Shown: piece by piece, positions 49,440-60,405 of the stretch
How positions within the stretch are numbered: the first letter of the stretch is position 1
Layout of the letters: each line of letters opens with the position of its first letter
DNA from: Gossypium raimondii
Taxonomy: Eukaryota > Streptophyta > Magnoliopsida > Malvales > Malvaceae
Length of the DNA: 64,000 nt
Direction of reading: 5' to 3'
NCBI RefSeq assembly: GCF_025698545.1
Contig: NC_068566.1
Coordinates: forward strand, 29,366,444 to 29,430,443
Program-made: the position numbers and the translations under genes
The notes under the pieces: model-generated
Databases searched by the model: none
Told to the model about the DNA's origin: nothing
What the model saw: only the letters and a program-made list of their open reading frames with translations

Positions 49440-50139
49440 TCAACATTTGCAAAAAGATGGGAGTGACAAAATGAGCAGTGAGGCAGCAGAACAAGTTTAT
49501 GTAAGAAACAAATGGGTATTATTTGTTTATTTTAATTTATTTTGACATCAATTTTACTTTTTTTTTTCAAAATAGATTTTTATAATGAAAGAGAACTGTA
49601 GGATGAAGCATGCAAAAGGGTTAAATACTCTATTCCAACACCTGAGAGTTCTTTGGGGCCTCAAAAATAATATTGTATTAGAAAATGAGGTGTATACACA
49701 AGTGTTCATCCTTGACAATGATGGAAAAATGTAGGGATATGGATGTGGGATGACCAAATCTAGGTTGTTTGGCTATGGTTCAGTCACCTGAGGAAGCCAA
49801 TCTACATCGGCCATCAATACATTGATTGAAGAGATGAGCGCTAAACATGTCAAGCAAATAAAAACAATTCAAGCCGAACAAGTAATTCGAGAGAAGACTC
49901 TACTCGAGAAAGCAGAATCTCGATTCCGTACAGAGGCCGCGGAGCGAGAAGCTCATTTGATAGTTGAGGCAAAAGAAAGATTTATGAAATTAACTAAAAT
50001 TCGAGAGGCAAAGTTCATGGATATGATAGATGCTCGTGAGAAAAAGTATAGGGCTCTCCTTAACGAGTGTATGGCAAAGGGAATGTCAAGCAAGTACAAG
50101 GCTTTTCATAGTAAACATAGTAAGGTGACTATTTTATAA
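49440..50139 (+). pseudogene. Ptta/En/Spm-type transposon protein (Transposase_24-like), fragment
   Basis: Reading pieces are HLQKDGSDKMSSEAAEQVYV (49455-49505), ESSLGPQ, YTQVFILDNDGKM, a stop, then GYGCGMTKSRLFGYG. This resembles the family pattern of a '.DG...N..A..' helix followed by 'G.V.G.G.G.TPS.LFG'. From 49822 an uninterrupted 105-codon frame is rich in Glu, Lys and Arg and forms a predicted coiled coil. A probable intron (poly-pyrimidine then AAAATAG near 49575) separates the first two pieces. An in-frame stop and the lost 5' part mark it as dead. The family call rests on motif resemblance. Confidence 0.55.
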
Positions 50140-50501
50140 CTAGATTGTCAATAAGTTTGTTAATGGTTTAATAGACATTCATTGTTGTAACTGAACGCTA
50201 GATTCTTATTTGACGTCTTCATTATTTTGTCAACTAATAATTAGTGGATGTACTGATGAAAATTCTTTATTTAGCTTCAATTTATGGTTCTTTGGTTAAT
50301 ACTAAAATATTCTTCCCACGTGTTCATGATGTTTCTCATCTAACTCGTATAAATAGAAAATGTACATTGCAATTTTTGCAGTTAAATTTCAGAGTAGTAG
50401 ACTTGATGATAAACCCTTCAGTTCGAATGATGATGAATGAGGTTTACTGCATATTATGTATTATATATATGTTATAGTGGTTGATGAATGCAGTTGTCCC
50501 A

Positions 50502-50648
50502 TAATTTTTTGACGTCATAGGAAACAGGTTGACATGTTTGCAACGTGTTGACTGCTTCTATTAGGATTTTGTATAATTTTTTGACGTCATGTGAAACAGG
50601 TTGACAACATGATCGCAACTTATTGACTGCTTCTGTTAGGATTTTGTA
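50502..50648. repeat. Tandem duplication with TGACGTCA, period 72 bp
   Basis: Two units share ATTTTTTGACGTCAT, GAAACAGGTTGACA, TTGACTGCTTCT and TTAGGATTTTGTATA. TGACGTCA lies at 50510 and 50582. Confidence 0.85.
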
Positions 50649-50837
50649 TATAAATTACTAATTGCATTATTCAATGGTAATTTTGTATTTATATGATCAT
50701 TTTATGTTAATTAACTGTTCAATTAATATTGTCTCAAACTTTTTTAAACCCAATACATACAAATTTGCTCATATTTTGCTAAAATAGGCTCTTAAAAATA
50801 GGGGAAAAAGGTCGTAACAAAATTGGACATGAGACAA

Positions 50838-51600
50838 AGATTTATCCTAACCTTTTTAAGTTTGCCTTAGACGAGTTTACCCTAACCTTTTTAAGGTTGC
50901 CTTAGATGAGTTTATCCCAACTTTTTTTAAGTTACCTTGGAAAAGGTCTATCCCAATATTTTTAAGGTTGCTTTAAACGAGTCTATCCCAACATTTTTAA
51001 GGTTGTCTTAAATGAGTCAATCCCAACCTTTTTAAAAGTTGCCTTAGACAAAGGTCTATCCCTACCTTTTTAAGGTTACCTTAGACGAGTCTATCCCAAC
51101 CTTTTTAAGGTTGCTTTAGACAAGTCTATCCTAACCTTTTTTGAAGGTTTCCTTAGACAAGGTCTATCCTAATTTTTTTTTAAAAGGTTGCCTTAAACTG
51201 GTCTATCCTAACCTTTTTTAAAGGTTGCCTTAGACAAGGTCTATCCCAACTTTGTTAAAAGGTTGCCTTAGACTAGTCCATCTCAACCTTTTTTAAAAGT
51301 TGTCTCAGACAATGTCTATCCAAACCTTTTTAAGGTTGCCTTAGACGATTCTATCCCAATCTTTTTTAAAGGTTTCCTTAGACAAGGTCTATCCCAACTG
51401 TTTTTTAAAGGTTACCCTAGACAAGGTCTATCCCAACTTTTTTTAAAGGTTGCCTTAGACAAAGTCTATCTTAACTTTTTTTAAAAGGTTATCTTAGACT
51501 GGTCTATCCCAACCTCTTTAAGGCTGCCTTAGACGGGTCTATACCAACCGTTTTCAAAGGTTGGCCTTGACTAGGTCTTTTCCAACCCTTCAATAAGGAT
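50838..51600. repeat. CACTA subterminal array: about 20 units of about 36 bp
   Basis: The unit is roughly AAGGTTGCCTTAGAC, then AAGGTCTATCCCAACCTTTTT. Neighbouring units join to make the near-palindrome AACCTTTTTAAGGTT. Units vary by small indels and substitutions. Such arrays are typical binding sites for the DNA-binding protein of CACTA elements. Confidence 0.85.
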
Positions 51601-51777
51601 CGGCTTATGTTAACTTATGCTAACGCTTTTTTAAAAGTGTCGCGGAGCCTATGATAACTGTATTATAGACAACCCTTTTGGATGCGTCGGGAAAAGCATC
51701 GCAAAACCTATGCCAAACGTTTTTGTGTCGACTTAGGTAAAAAGAAAGTGTCGTGGTAGGCTTATTTTGTTGTAGTG

Positions 51778-52524
51778 GGTGCTTGGGTTGTCATCCTAGT
51801 TTGTGTAAAAAGGTTTGACTACGTCCAAAAAAAAAAGATTACTGCATGATTAATTGAAAATAATACCTTGCAAATTTTGGTTCAAACTCAATTTAGTGAA
51901 ATGATTTAATTTACATGTTAAGTATGACTCCTATTTCAGTCAAATTTGAGAAATAATCTTCTAGTTAAACTTTGTTTATTTGTTTCAATCAAACACTGAT
52001 TAGTTTAGATTATTTTATTATTATTTGACATATAAATTTAGCCTGTAAATAGGCTCTTTTACAACATTAGAAAATACACCTATTAGATATTAGAACTCAT
52101 AACACATTTAGAGAATTTTGTGTTTACGTTTTGAGGGTTCTTTGTTTTCGGGTTTTCGGGGTTTAGTTTTTATCTCCATCTTTTTGTACTCTTCGTTTCT
52201 TTTGCCATTATATTAAAATTATCTTTACCCATGGTTTTTTATCCTCTTTGGAGGAATTTTTCCACGTTAAATTTGTGTGTTCAATTTCTCAATTTCTTCT
52301 GTTATTTTTACTTGTTCCTTGCTTAATCGGGTCGATCTCTAACATTACGTGTTTCAATTTTATGGACACTTGTTGATCAAACTAGGTATTTTGAGCACTT
52401 ATTTATTTTCTGCCTATATTGTTTGCATTGATCATAGATGCGAAAAAAAGGCTTGATTTCTAATAAGTTATTGAATAATTTCTAATGTATGAAAGTACAA
52501 TATGCTTGAGGGTAAGCATAAGCT
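51778..52524. other. Possible copia LTR remnant before the Athila 3' LTR
   Basis: It contains ATAAATTTAGCCTGTAAATA (a TATA-like region) and, about 150 bp on, CCCATGGTTTTTTATCCTC with TTTTTCCACGTTAAATTTGT, a phrasing common in copia LTR U5 regions. Boundaries and duplication were not found. Confidence 0.4.
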
Positions 52525-52537
52525 AAGTAGGGGGATT
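52525..52537 (+). other. Polypurine tract of the Athila-like element
   Basis: AAGTAGGGGGATT immediately before the 3' LTR start TGATAGC, the expected priming site for plus-strand synthesis. Confidence 0.7.
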
Positions 52538-53971
52538 TGATAGCTTGTTCATTTTGCACAATTTACGTGTTCAACTCAAATTATTCTCAAATTAATCCCT
52601 GCTAATTGGTGCATTTTGTGTTTAATTATTGACAGGAATGAAATTCGGGCACTTTAAATTAGAGACAAACAAATAAGGGATTAAATTGAAGCATAAGAAA
52701 GAGAAGAGGGACCGAATTGTAAATTTTGAGACATTTGAGGGGCTAGTAAGATTTTGACCTTGTAAAAGCCAAAATTAGTAAATTAAATCTGAGAATACTT
52801 TAAGTAGTTAGTGGTAGGTGGAAATGCCTAAAATTAGTATGTGGATTTTGTAAATAGGTAAGGTGGTGTACTTGAAAACACACATTGAATACATTGGAAA
52901 TTGATTGGATTTAATGCAATTATCTATTTTCTACCTTTTGTTCAAAACACTTGTAGCTTATTCTTTTTCATTCTGCCAATTTTCGTTTCAATAGCTTTTA
53001 ATTTCTTTATTGGCTTAATTATTTTCCAAGTTCCCTCCCTTTTCCATCAATCTCCACTACCCTTTAATCATTTGCCATAAAGCAACAAAAGCATGATTAA
53101 TTTAATGCTTCACTAAAATTTTAACTTAGCTTTAGGCTGGTATTATTTTCGGCCAGGAATCGTGAGAAATGTATCCGCACTAAAGAATCCTTCAAATCGG
53201 TATTCACCATCTTTTCGGAATATTGGGATTGGCAAATTCATCCCTTAAAGTTAACTCGATTTTAATTCAAAGAGTGCACGTTGGGTTGGAGTGGTTTTAG
53301 CATACAGTTGGGAAGACGAGTCGACCGTGCTGTATTCGAATTTTCATGAATAAGCTAGGGAGATTGTGATCAGATTTAAATGTCCCGCGCGATTGAGGCT
53401 GTTAATCTGAGTTGGTTCTTCAAAACGCAAGACTACTAGGGTCTTGAATTGCGAACGCGTGTATCACGGTTAGACAAATTGGTAAGGGTTGGTTTGTAGG
53501 GTGTACTGGAATTAACTACGAGAGGAAGAATTGGCGATTAGGACGTTCTTAACCACTATAACCAGCTTATTGTTTGGAAGAGAAAACTAAATTTCGAGGA
53601 TCGATTCAAAAATCGGAATCCACCGAGTCTAGGGCCAAGGCTTCCTAATTCTGTTTGCAAAAATCCAAATTCATTTTCTGATTTAATTTTACTTTCGATC
53701 TCTTTAATTGCTTATTTCTACTATTTTAATTATTTAATTTCTAGACATTGCCAACTCCCTTGATTTATTTAATTTATTTTTCAGCAGGTCCATTTGGAGT
53801 CGTGGGCACGACTATTGCCACGATTATCGGCTCAACCGAAATTATGTTCATAAGAATAACATGAAAGTTGATCATAATATCCAATCTCTGTGGACTCGAT
53901 CCTATTACTCTTACTACTGTTTAGAGTTATTTTATTGTAGGAATTATTTTTTGTGGTTTCGATGCCCATCA
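52538..53971 (+). repeat. Athila-like 3' LTR
   Basis: It begins TGATAGCTTGTTCATTTTGC and ends GCCCATCA. It aligns throughout with 43888-45277. Followed by TGGAG, the right target-site duplication. Confidence 0.88.
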
Positions 53972-54651
53972 TGGAGTTGTATGCAATCTTAGAAATAGGA
54001 CGACATAAATCTACCAGATTAGTGTCAAATCTAATAGAGGAATCCATAGATCAAGTTAATGCGATAATAGGGGGTTTTAATTAGAAAGAAATTTCAGTTA
54101 ATCAACCTAAAGTTAGTTGCTCTTAGTCTTGAAGAGAGATATTAACATAGTTTTAGGATTTCTACGAATCAAGATATTAAGTGAATAAATTGTTTAATTT
54201 AGATTGATAGTGACAGATGTAGTCTAGGTGGATTCTTTCCTGAATATTGTTTTGTTCATTGGTTGTTAATCGATTATTGCCCTAATTTGTTCTTTGTTGT
54301 GTTCTTAGTTAGTTATTTTAGTTAATTTTAGTTTTAATCAGTCATCTTAATTTTTCGTTTAAATGATAGAAAGACAGTAATTACTAGTACTTTTAGTCTT
54401 CATGAGAATGATATCTTGCTCACTGTAGACATACTATTTATTGATAGGTGCACTTGCCTTTGTTGTATTTTAGTTGGTTTCGTGGACATCAAGTTTTTGA
54501 CGCTGTTGTCGGGGACTAAACTATTAGGAAAAGTTTATTTTTATTAATTTAGCCATTTTTTATTTTAATATTTTTATTTAATTTTTATATTCTAATTTCT
54601 TTTAATTCTAGCAACCAATGATTGGCTGACGTGGTAAATGGGTGGCACCGA

Positions 54652-54745
54652 TCTCTTTGGCTCCATCAACTTTCACTATTCATTTCAAGTTATTTATGTA
54701 CATAATAAAAAAAGTGAGTCATTTTTATAATTAATAAAAAATTTC
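54652..54745. repeat. Inverted repeat flanking the nested stack (right arm)
   Basis: CAACTTTCACTATTCATTTC then AAGTTATTTATGTACATAA pairs as reverse complement with 42740-42778. Further matches run towards 54735. Confidence 0.65.
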
Positions 54746-55750
54746 TGACTTATTTCTAAAAAAATGAGAATTTTGAATTGCAAAAGAAAAATGTTTAAGA
54801 AAAGTTGAATTACGATTAACTTTTATATTTAATGGATGAATATTAGCATTTGAATGGTTGTGATTAATATATTAAGCGGGTATTTGATCTAAGGAATATA
54901 AGATAATGTTTTGCAATAAAATTACGAGAAAGTAGAATTACGTTTTATGATAAGATTACAAGAATGTAAAATTACTAACAATATGTTACAATACTTGATT
55001 TGGTTCATTTAGTTGAAATGTAATATTCAAATGTTTGGGTAACGATATGTAAAGTTACCTAGCATATTTTACTAAATTGTCATTGTTTTAGTATTTTTTT
55101 TAATAAGATTAGTTCCTTTACTATTTTTAGTCTCCATTCCTATAAAATTATGATAAATTATTACAAATATTACTTTTTATTAGAATTTATATATTAATAA
55201 GTAAATATATGATGTTGAAATAAATTTAAAAATCGTAGATATAATAATTCATGAAAATTGATTGCATCATCAACCATAATTAATATACTAATAAATAAAA
55301 TATTAGAGTAAATATAATAATTATAACTTTAAAGTGTTTCATTGTAAAGAAAAAAGTATTTTTAATTAGTCTTAAATTTTATTTGAGAAAAGAAGAAGCT
55401 TAAATTGATTAAAATAATAAAAATAAATAACGAATTGGTCTAAAATTTAAGATTATACTTGTAATCTAAGATAATTTAATAAATGGGTCATAATGAGATT
55501 ACATCCTATATTATAACATCTTAACACTATTTGAGAATGTAAGATTATGGAGTGATCGAAATATTGAGAATTCAAACAACATAATCTTATTATGGAATGT
55601 AACATTATGGGCTGTAAATGTAAGATTTAACCAACCAAGCGCACCTTAAATGTCATAGACTAGATCCTAAACCCTAACATAGTTGTACATTAATTAGGTT
55701 GTATGATAGAGTATAGTCAGTATGGTATTTATAGGTGTTTATATGTTGGG
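54746..55750. other. AT-rich intergenic DNA
   Basis: No gene recognised. Phrases such as AATGTAAGATTATGG and GTAACATTATGG recur (55540-55640), suggesting another decayed palindromic element. Confidence 0.45.
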
Positions 55751-56018
55751 CAGGGGTGAAACTAGAAAATTTTTTCAGGGGGATCGAAATTAAATTGTAA
55801 TTTTTACGATAGAAAAAAATGCAATTTTACCATTTTAATAGACTATATATTTATAATTTTTAAAGGATTAAATCAAATTTTTATATTTTTAGGAGAGACC
55901 AAAGTGCAATTTTATCTTTACTAATTTAAAATTTTAAAAATTTTAAAGGGACATATATAAAATTTTTCATTTTAGAAAGGGCCGGGGCCCCTACCAACCT
56001 CCTAATTTTGCCACTAAT
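55751..56018. mobile_element. Miniature element of the CAGGGGTGAA type, copy 1
   Basis: It begins CAGGGGTGAAACTAG and ends AGGGGCC-type sequence with TTTTGCCACTA. The interior alternates 'AATTTTACCATTTTAATAG' and TTTAAAGGATTAAATC motifs common in this plant miniature family. Terminal complementarity is partial. Confidence 0.5.
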
Positions 56019-56299
56019 GTTGGGTTAGGTTGGATTTAGGTTGACCTTATATACGTTATATATCATATATAATTGCTTAAATTTGGCCCGACTCAAAATA
56101 TGAATTTTAAAATATTTACTTTATATTTTTGTAAATGACTAATTTGTGTTTGTTTAGGCTTACTTGTATCATTGTTTAATTTAAAAACATTATTTTATTA
56201 TTAAAATTTTAAATATAAACAAATCAAGATAATTTTGTTATATTTACATTATGATATAATACATTTAGTTTTCATATAATATAAAATACATAATACATA

Positions 56300-56442
56300 T
56301 TAATGGGGCAAAACCAAAGGGTAAGTAAGGATGTTGTCCCTTAAAATGTTAAAATTACAAATAAAATAACATTTTAACCTTTTAAAATTTATAATTTAAT
56401 TTCGACCTCTTAATTTTTATTTTCTGACTTCACCCCTATATA
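56300..56442. mobile_element. Miniature element of the CAGGGGTGAA type, copy 2 (partial)
   Basis: It ends TCTGACTTCACCCCT, the complement of the terminus at 55751. The left end is GGGGCAAAACC. It is shorter and more decayed than copy 1. Confidence 0.45.
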
Positions 56443-56848
56443 TATATATTTTTTATCAAGATATTAACATATTACATTATAAATTATATAATACAAAAGC
56501 AAAGTATGGAAGGAAATTGAAATGTGAAATTGCAAAATTAGTATTGTTTGGTTCGTAGTTGAGTCTGAGAGTGAAAAAGGCCCATATCAAGTGTTTAAAA
56601 TTAGATTAAGATAGGTCATTCAAGGAAACATTCAGAATATATATATATATGTATTCTTACAATTCCAAGAATTTCTTAAGTAATAATTTTCCCTTCACAT
56701 ATAATTCGATTTGGTATAGTGGAAACCATAATTCAAAACTAGTTACTACTACTAATAATAACAACAAGGGGTCACAACTTGAATATGGAAATGGAAGCGA
56801 TTCTTTTCACTACATCAGCTTCTCTTCTTCCTCATATTCACTGCTCTT

Positions 56849-58642
56849 CTAAGCTTTCCCCGAGAAGAAAGCAAGAGCACCCACAAAGGGTGCATTAATA
56901 TAAGTAGCTGGCTCAGATTGTTGATAATTGTTACGATCATCAGCAAAGTTGTCTTTACTATCAGGTCCACCTATGACGGCTCCAGCAAGGACGTTGGGAT
57001 TAGGTGAGTTAGCGTAAAGGTATTGGAACCCATTGTTGCAGTTTATACGATCAGGGTGCGCCTTAATGGATGGAACCGATGAACCCCTATGGTGCACATG
57101 TTGTGGATATCTCTCTCCAAACCCAACCATGTATGACATTTTGGCTGGATTATCGCCTAAGATGTAGTCCACCTGCTTTTTTGCTTGTGCTATGAGGCTC
57201 TCAGCTGTTACAGTTGAAGTCCCACATGTGACGACTCCACCATTTGTACTGAGATATTTGGCGTATGTCAAGAGGAGGAAAGTTGTGGTTGTCACATATT
57301 GTAGATTGCTTTCACTGGCTTTGTAGAGAAGGCCCCCTGGTGTATATTGGGCTTGGAACCCTGATGATCCTGGAATTAGGGAGCATATGTAGTTGTCTGA
57401 ATGTGATTTGTATAATTGAAACTCTGATGTGCTTTTCTCCAAGAAGTCCTGTTAAGAATTAAAATCATTCGTAACTGGTTAAGTTTCGGGTTTGATGTTG
57501 ATTCGGAGAGTCATGAAGGCTCGAGGACATACCTTGGAAAGAAGGACCTTTGTCCCAGCTCTCTTATCATCCCAACTGAAGGAGAAATCATCATTATCTG
57601 ATCCCATGGTATGGCCATTGGATTGGATGTATGATAAGTACGAACTGTCCTGCGTCGCTCGATGCATCCATGACGCTCCCCAAAGAAGCTCATCCTGCAT
57701 GTTCAAACCATTTTGATCAATGAATCATGATTAATTTTCCAATGGAACATGAACCAAAAGTGTATTTCACTATTTCTTACTTGGTATCCAGAGTAAGAGC
57801 AGTAAAATGGGCAGACCACAGAATTCAGAGAGTCACTGTAAGACCCTCGGTACTTGTCTGCGAAATCGAAGACCTGCATTCATAAACAGAGGAGATTAGA
57901 AACATGAAAAGAACAAATGAGACTGCTAGTAATTTATGGATTCTTATTACATTCTTGGCAGTTTGAAGCAACTTGGCAGAGTAGGAAGGGTCGGAATCTT
58001 TAAACACTATCGAAGCTGCAGCCAATGCGGCAGCCGTCTCGGCTGCTACATCGGATCCTGGATTTTGAGCAGACACCTTGTATACATTGCGTGGGGTATC
58101 CATGTCTTCGGGTCTCTCCCAGCACTTGTGGTCCATGTTTGGATCTCCCACCTATAACATATCACAACATTGTAAAAATGATTTTGTTATCTTCCCCGAA
58201 GTTTCAAAACTTTGAACACACTCACTTGAACGTATAAACTGTCAGGGGTAGCAGTAGCAGCTTTTAGAAGATAATCCGTGGCCCATCGGAGGGCAGTATT
58301 TGCATTCCCAATCTGACTATGCATTGAACCGCCAAATTCAATAACACTCCATGCCAACATTGTTGTGGTGAAGGCCATTGGAAGGCCAAACTTGACATTA
58401 TCTCCAGCATCATAATAGCCACCCACAAGGTCCACGTGATAAGAAGCACCGTCGGACAAACCAGAGTTACCCCTCCATTTGAGGCGTTGATTAGACGGCA
58501 ACGGACCCGACCGTTGTCCCTCAAAGAAAAGAATAGACTTTTCAAGAGCATCAGCGTAATCTCGAGAAGTGAAAGCAGTAGAAAGTAAACTAAGGGATAA
58601 AAAAGATGTACAAAGAATCAGCATTGTTATAGGAGCAGCCAT
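56849..58642 (-). CDS. Endo-beta-1,4-glucanase, GH9 class B (secreted)
   Basis: Five exons on the minus strand: 58642-58226, 58151-57951, 57873-57781, 57694-57533 and 57448-56849. All introns are GT-AG, 74-86 bp, and all fall between codons. The product has 490 residues, the usual length for class B. A signal peptide (about residues 1-25, ending STAFTS) directs secretion. The catalytic domain shows [17 protein letters not shown] (Asp78 and Asp81, nucleophile/base pair), the His motif [10 protein letters not shown] (408-417) and the acid motif [20 protein letters not shown] (Asp461, Glu470). There is no membrane anchor (class A) and no C-terminal CBM49 (class C); it ends FFSGKA. Such enzymes cleave beta-1,4-glucan in cell walls during elongation, abscission or ripening. 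All catalytic residues are present, so an active enzyme is likely. Confidence 0.96.
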
Positions 58643-58710
58643 TTTTTATAATTTGGCTCTTCTCGAATGCGTTATAGGTGGTGGTGGGAATGTGTTAATG
58701 GCAAGGGGAG

Positions 58711-58722
58711 TTCATTTATAGG
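58711..58722 (-). promoter_or_regulatory. TATA box of the GH9 gene
   Basis: On the minus strand CCTATAAATGAA lies about 72 bp before the start codon. A transcription start about 30 bp downstream would give a leader of roughly 40 nt. Confidence 0.6.
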
Positions 58723-60074
58723 CAAAAAATAAGCAGGAAGTTGTGAGGTCGTTAGACGTTAAGGTGGAACCAAAAAGACAAGAAACATTCATGCAGCTCA
58801 CGGGATCAACTGCGTAAATTTGGAGGATATGTTGTTATGTAATGTTATGTTATGGGGACGACATTGAAAACTTGATCCAAACAAAGATATGGGAACATGG
58901 AAGGTCTTGGAACAGACACAAGAACCTAACTTACTGTTATCAATGTTGGGTCTCGTGTTAATAAAGTCTCTGTAATAGTAGAGAATGATAAAATCCGTCA
59001 CAAAAAGTCTTTGCAAATGCTGCGTGAATTAAGATCAACTTTTTTGCAGATAAACTTTTGATTATAAAATACCGTAATTAATGCCGTGTGAGTATTTTAA
59101 TTTCCTTTTCGTAGAGAACATAATTTTGTCACTATCTATAAAGTCACGGATGCGTATAATAAAGCTGAGTCACATGGGACTCCAATGCTATTTAGTTCAA
59201 ATTATGGGTTTGATACCCCTCAAATTCCAGATTTATTTCCCATACTAGTTTGGAGAGGAAGTGGCTTTGGCCTAACCTTCTTTCCCATATTCTAAGGAAT
59301 ATTTACAATCCTTTTTTCTTCTCATTTCTAGACGACTTGGACTGGTTTAGCTTAATTAGTTAGAGTCCAAACAATAGTCCCAAAATCATGTGATTGGAAG
59401 ACATAAGAGAGGCCCCTAAAATCGTAAAAAGGCTTCACCTGGTTGGTCTAGGAATTCAGAAATTTGTTGGCTAACGATTACTGCGGCTTTGATTTTGGAA
59501 CCTCCTTCCTCCTTTTGTAGACTTTTCAGAGACCTAGCCTCCTGTTTTTACTGCCCAAAATTTATCCCTATTATGCATGAGATCAGATTTTTTAGGGCTC
59601 TATTTTCTAAGCCTACTTTCCTCAATTGGTTTTGTAATAAAAGGAACCAAGATGTGTGTCACGTGTGTTCTTTTTACTATTAACAATATTGAAAAATGCT
59701 TGCCTACTTGGGATAATGCAACTCCCAGACATAATATGTTTACTCAATTTGCTAATGCTGTCTTCTAAGGGAATCAAAAGCAACTCCCCAACCTCAAAAG
59801 TCGTATGTCTAAAATTAATAAATGCAATTAGTGATCATGCTATAATATCATATTATCAGCTTCTTGTTTTGTAAATTAATTAGTAGTTGATATTTGATGT
59901 CTTGGTATTCAATGAATAAAATGATATGTTATTAAAAGGGTTAATATTTAATGGTATAATTTTATATATCATTAATGAAATAAAATTAAGTGAATTTAGT
60001 TTTTAAATTTTATTTGATAATGCGTCAACATTTATTAATAGTTAATAAAACTGTGCACAATCTCTACATCAAAT
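58723..60074. other. GH9 upstream region and intergenic DNA
   Basis: Promoter region of the GH9 gene followed by DNA with short open frames (59489-59874) that show no domain. No gene is supported. Confidence 0.5.
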
Positions 60075-60405
60075 AGTAAAAACATAATGGAGGAGATTGC
60101 ATTATGCCCATCTGCTAAAAAAAATGAACAATTTAGTTTATATACATTAGATCAAAGAGCAAATCGGTCATTTCTATTAAAAATTAATTCATTTTCACGG
60201 TTAAAAATGGGTATGGTTGACATAATAATCAAGCCACGTGTACCTTATGCTTACATGCATGGATCAGTTTTTAACAAATAGGAATTGATAAAATTTTGAA
60301 CAAAAGGATCAATTTACTTTTTGATCTAACATGCTCATTTTTTTGAGTAAAAGAAACAAAATGTATTCTGGCACTTAATATAGAGACTTCCGTAGTACTT
60401 TTACT
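60075..60405. mobile_element. Palindromic miniature element, family M1, copy 4
   Basis: Both termini are visible: AGTAAAAACATAATGGAG at the left and CTTCCGTAGTACTTTTACT at the right, complementary with a few changes. Inside are ACATTAGATCAAAGAGCAAA and its partner TTTACTTTTTGATCTAACAT. The best preserved copy for defining the ends. Confidence 0.8.

Larger units (their letters stand above)
49435..51777 (+). mobile_element. CACTA (En/Spm) transposon, left end missing
   Basis: The right terminus is TTTTGTTGTAGTG, the complement of CACTACAACAAAA, a classic CACTA terminal inverted repeat ending at 51777. Internal to it is a long subterminal array (50838-51600), and further left a decayed Ptta/En/Spm-type transposase gene (49440-50139). 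No CACTA terminus is found on the left: the element begins abruptly next to the Athila protease, so its left part was lost. Confidence 0.75.
43888..53971 (+). mobile_element. Athila-like gypsy element with nested insertions
   Basis: It has two LTRs of about 1.4 kb (43888-45277 and 52538-53971). An Asp-tRNA type primer-binding site (ACGCCGTTGTCGGGGAT at 45285-45301) follows the 5' LTR. A degenerate Athila gag and protease lie at 48135-49430, and a polypurine tract (AAGTAGGGGGATT, 52525-52537) abuts the 3' LTR. RT, RNase H and integrase are missing. The internal space instead holds a reversed solo LTR and a truncated CACTA element. Confidence 0.85.
43170..54517 (+). mobile_element. Outer gypsy LTR with primer-binding site, split by an inserted element
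   Basis: The LTR begins TGATAAGTGTC at 43170 and resumes at about 53977, ending GGACATCA at 54491. The intervening 10 kb is the inner element. The joined LTR would be about 1.2 kb. A primer-binding site, TGACGCTGTTGTCGGGGAC at 54498-54516, matches the Asp-tRNA type used by Athila-like gypsy elements and fixes the orientation. Only a few dozen bases of the internal region follow, so the element is a remnant. Confidence 0.75.

Noticed and set aside
50838..51600. Regularly spaced repeats that superficially resemble a CRISPR array.
   Set aside because: Units are contiguous with no unique spacers, the genome is plant nuclear DNA, and the array abuts a CACTA terminus.
57265..58237. Several plus-strand frames.
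   Set aside because: Antisense shadows of GH9 exons, which have all catalytic motifs and consistent splice sites on the minus strand.
59489..59874. Overlapping plus-strand frames considered as a decayed gene.
   Set aside because: No conserved motif in any frame and no consistent exon structure.
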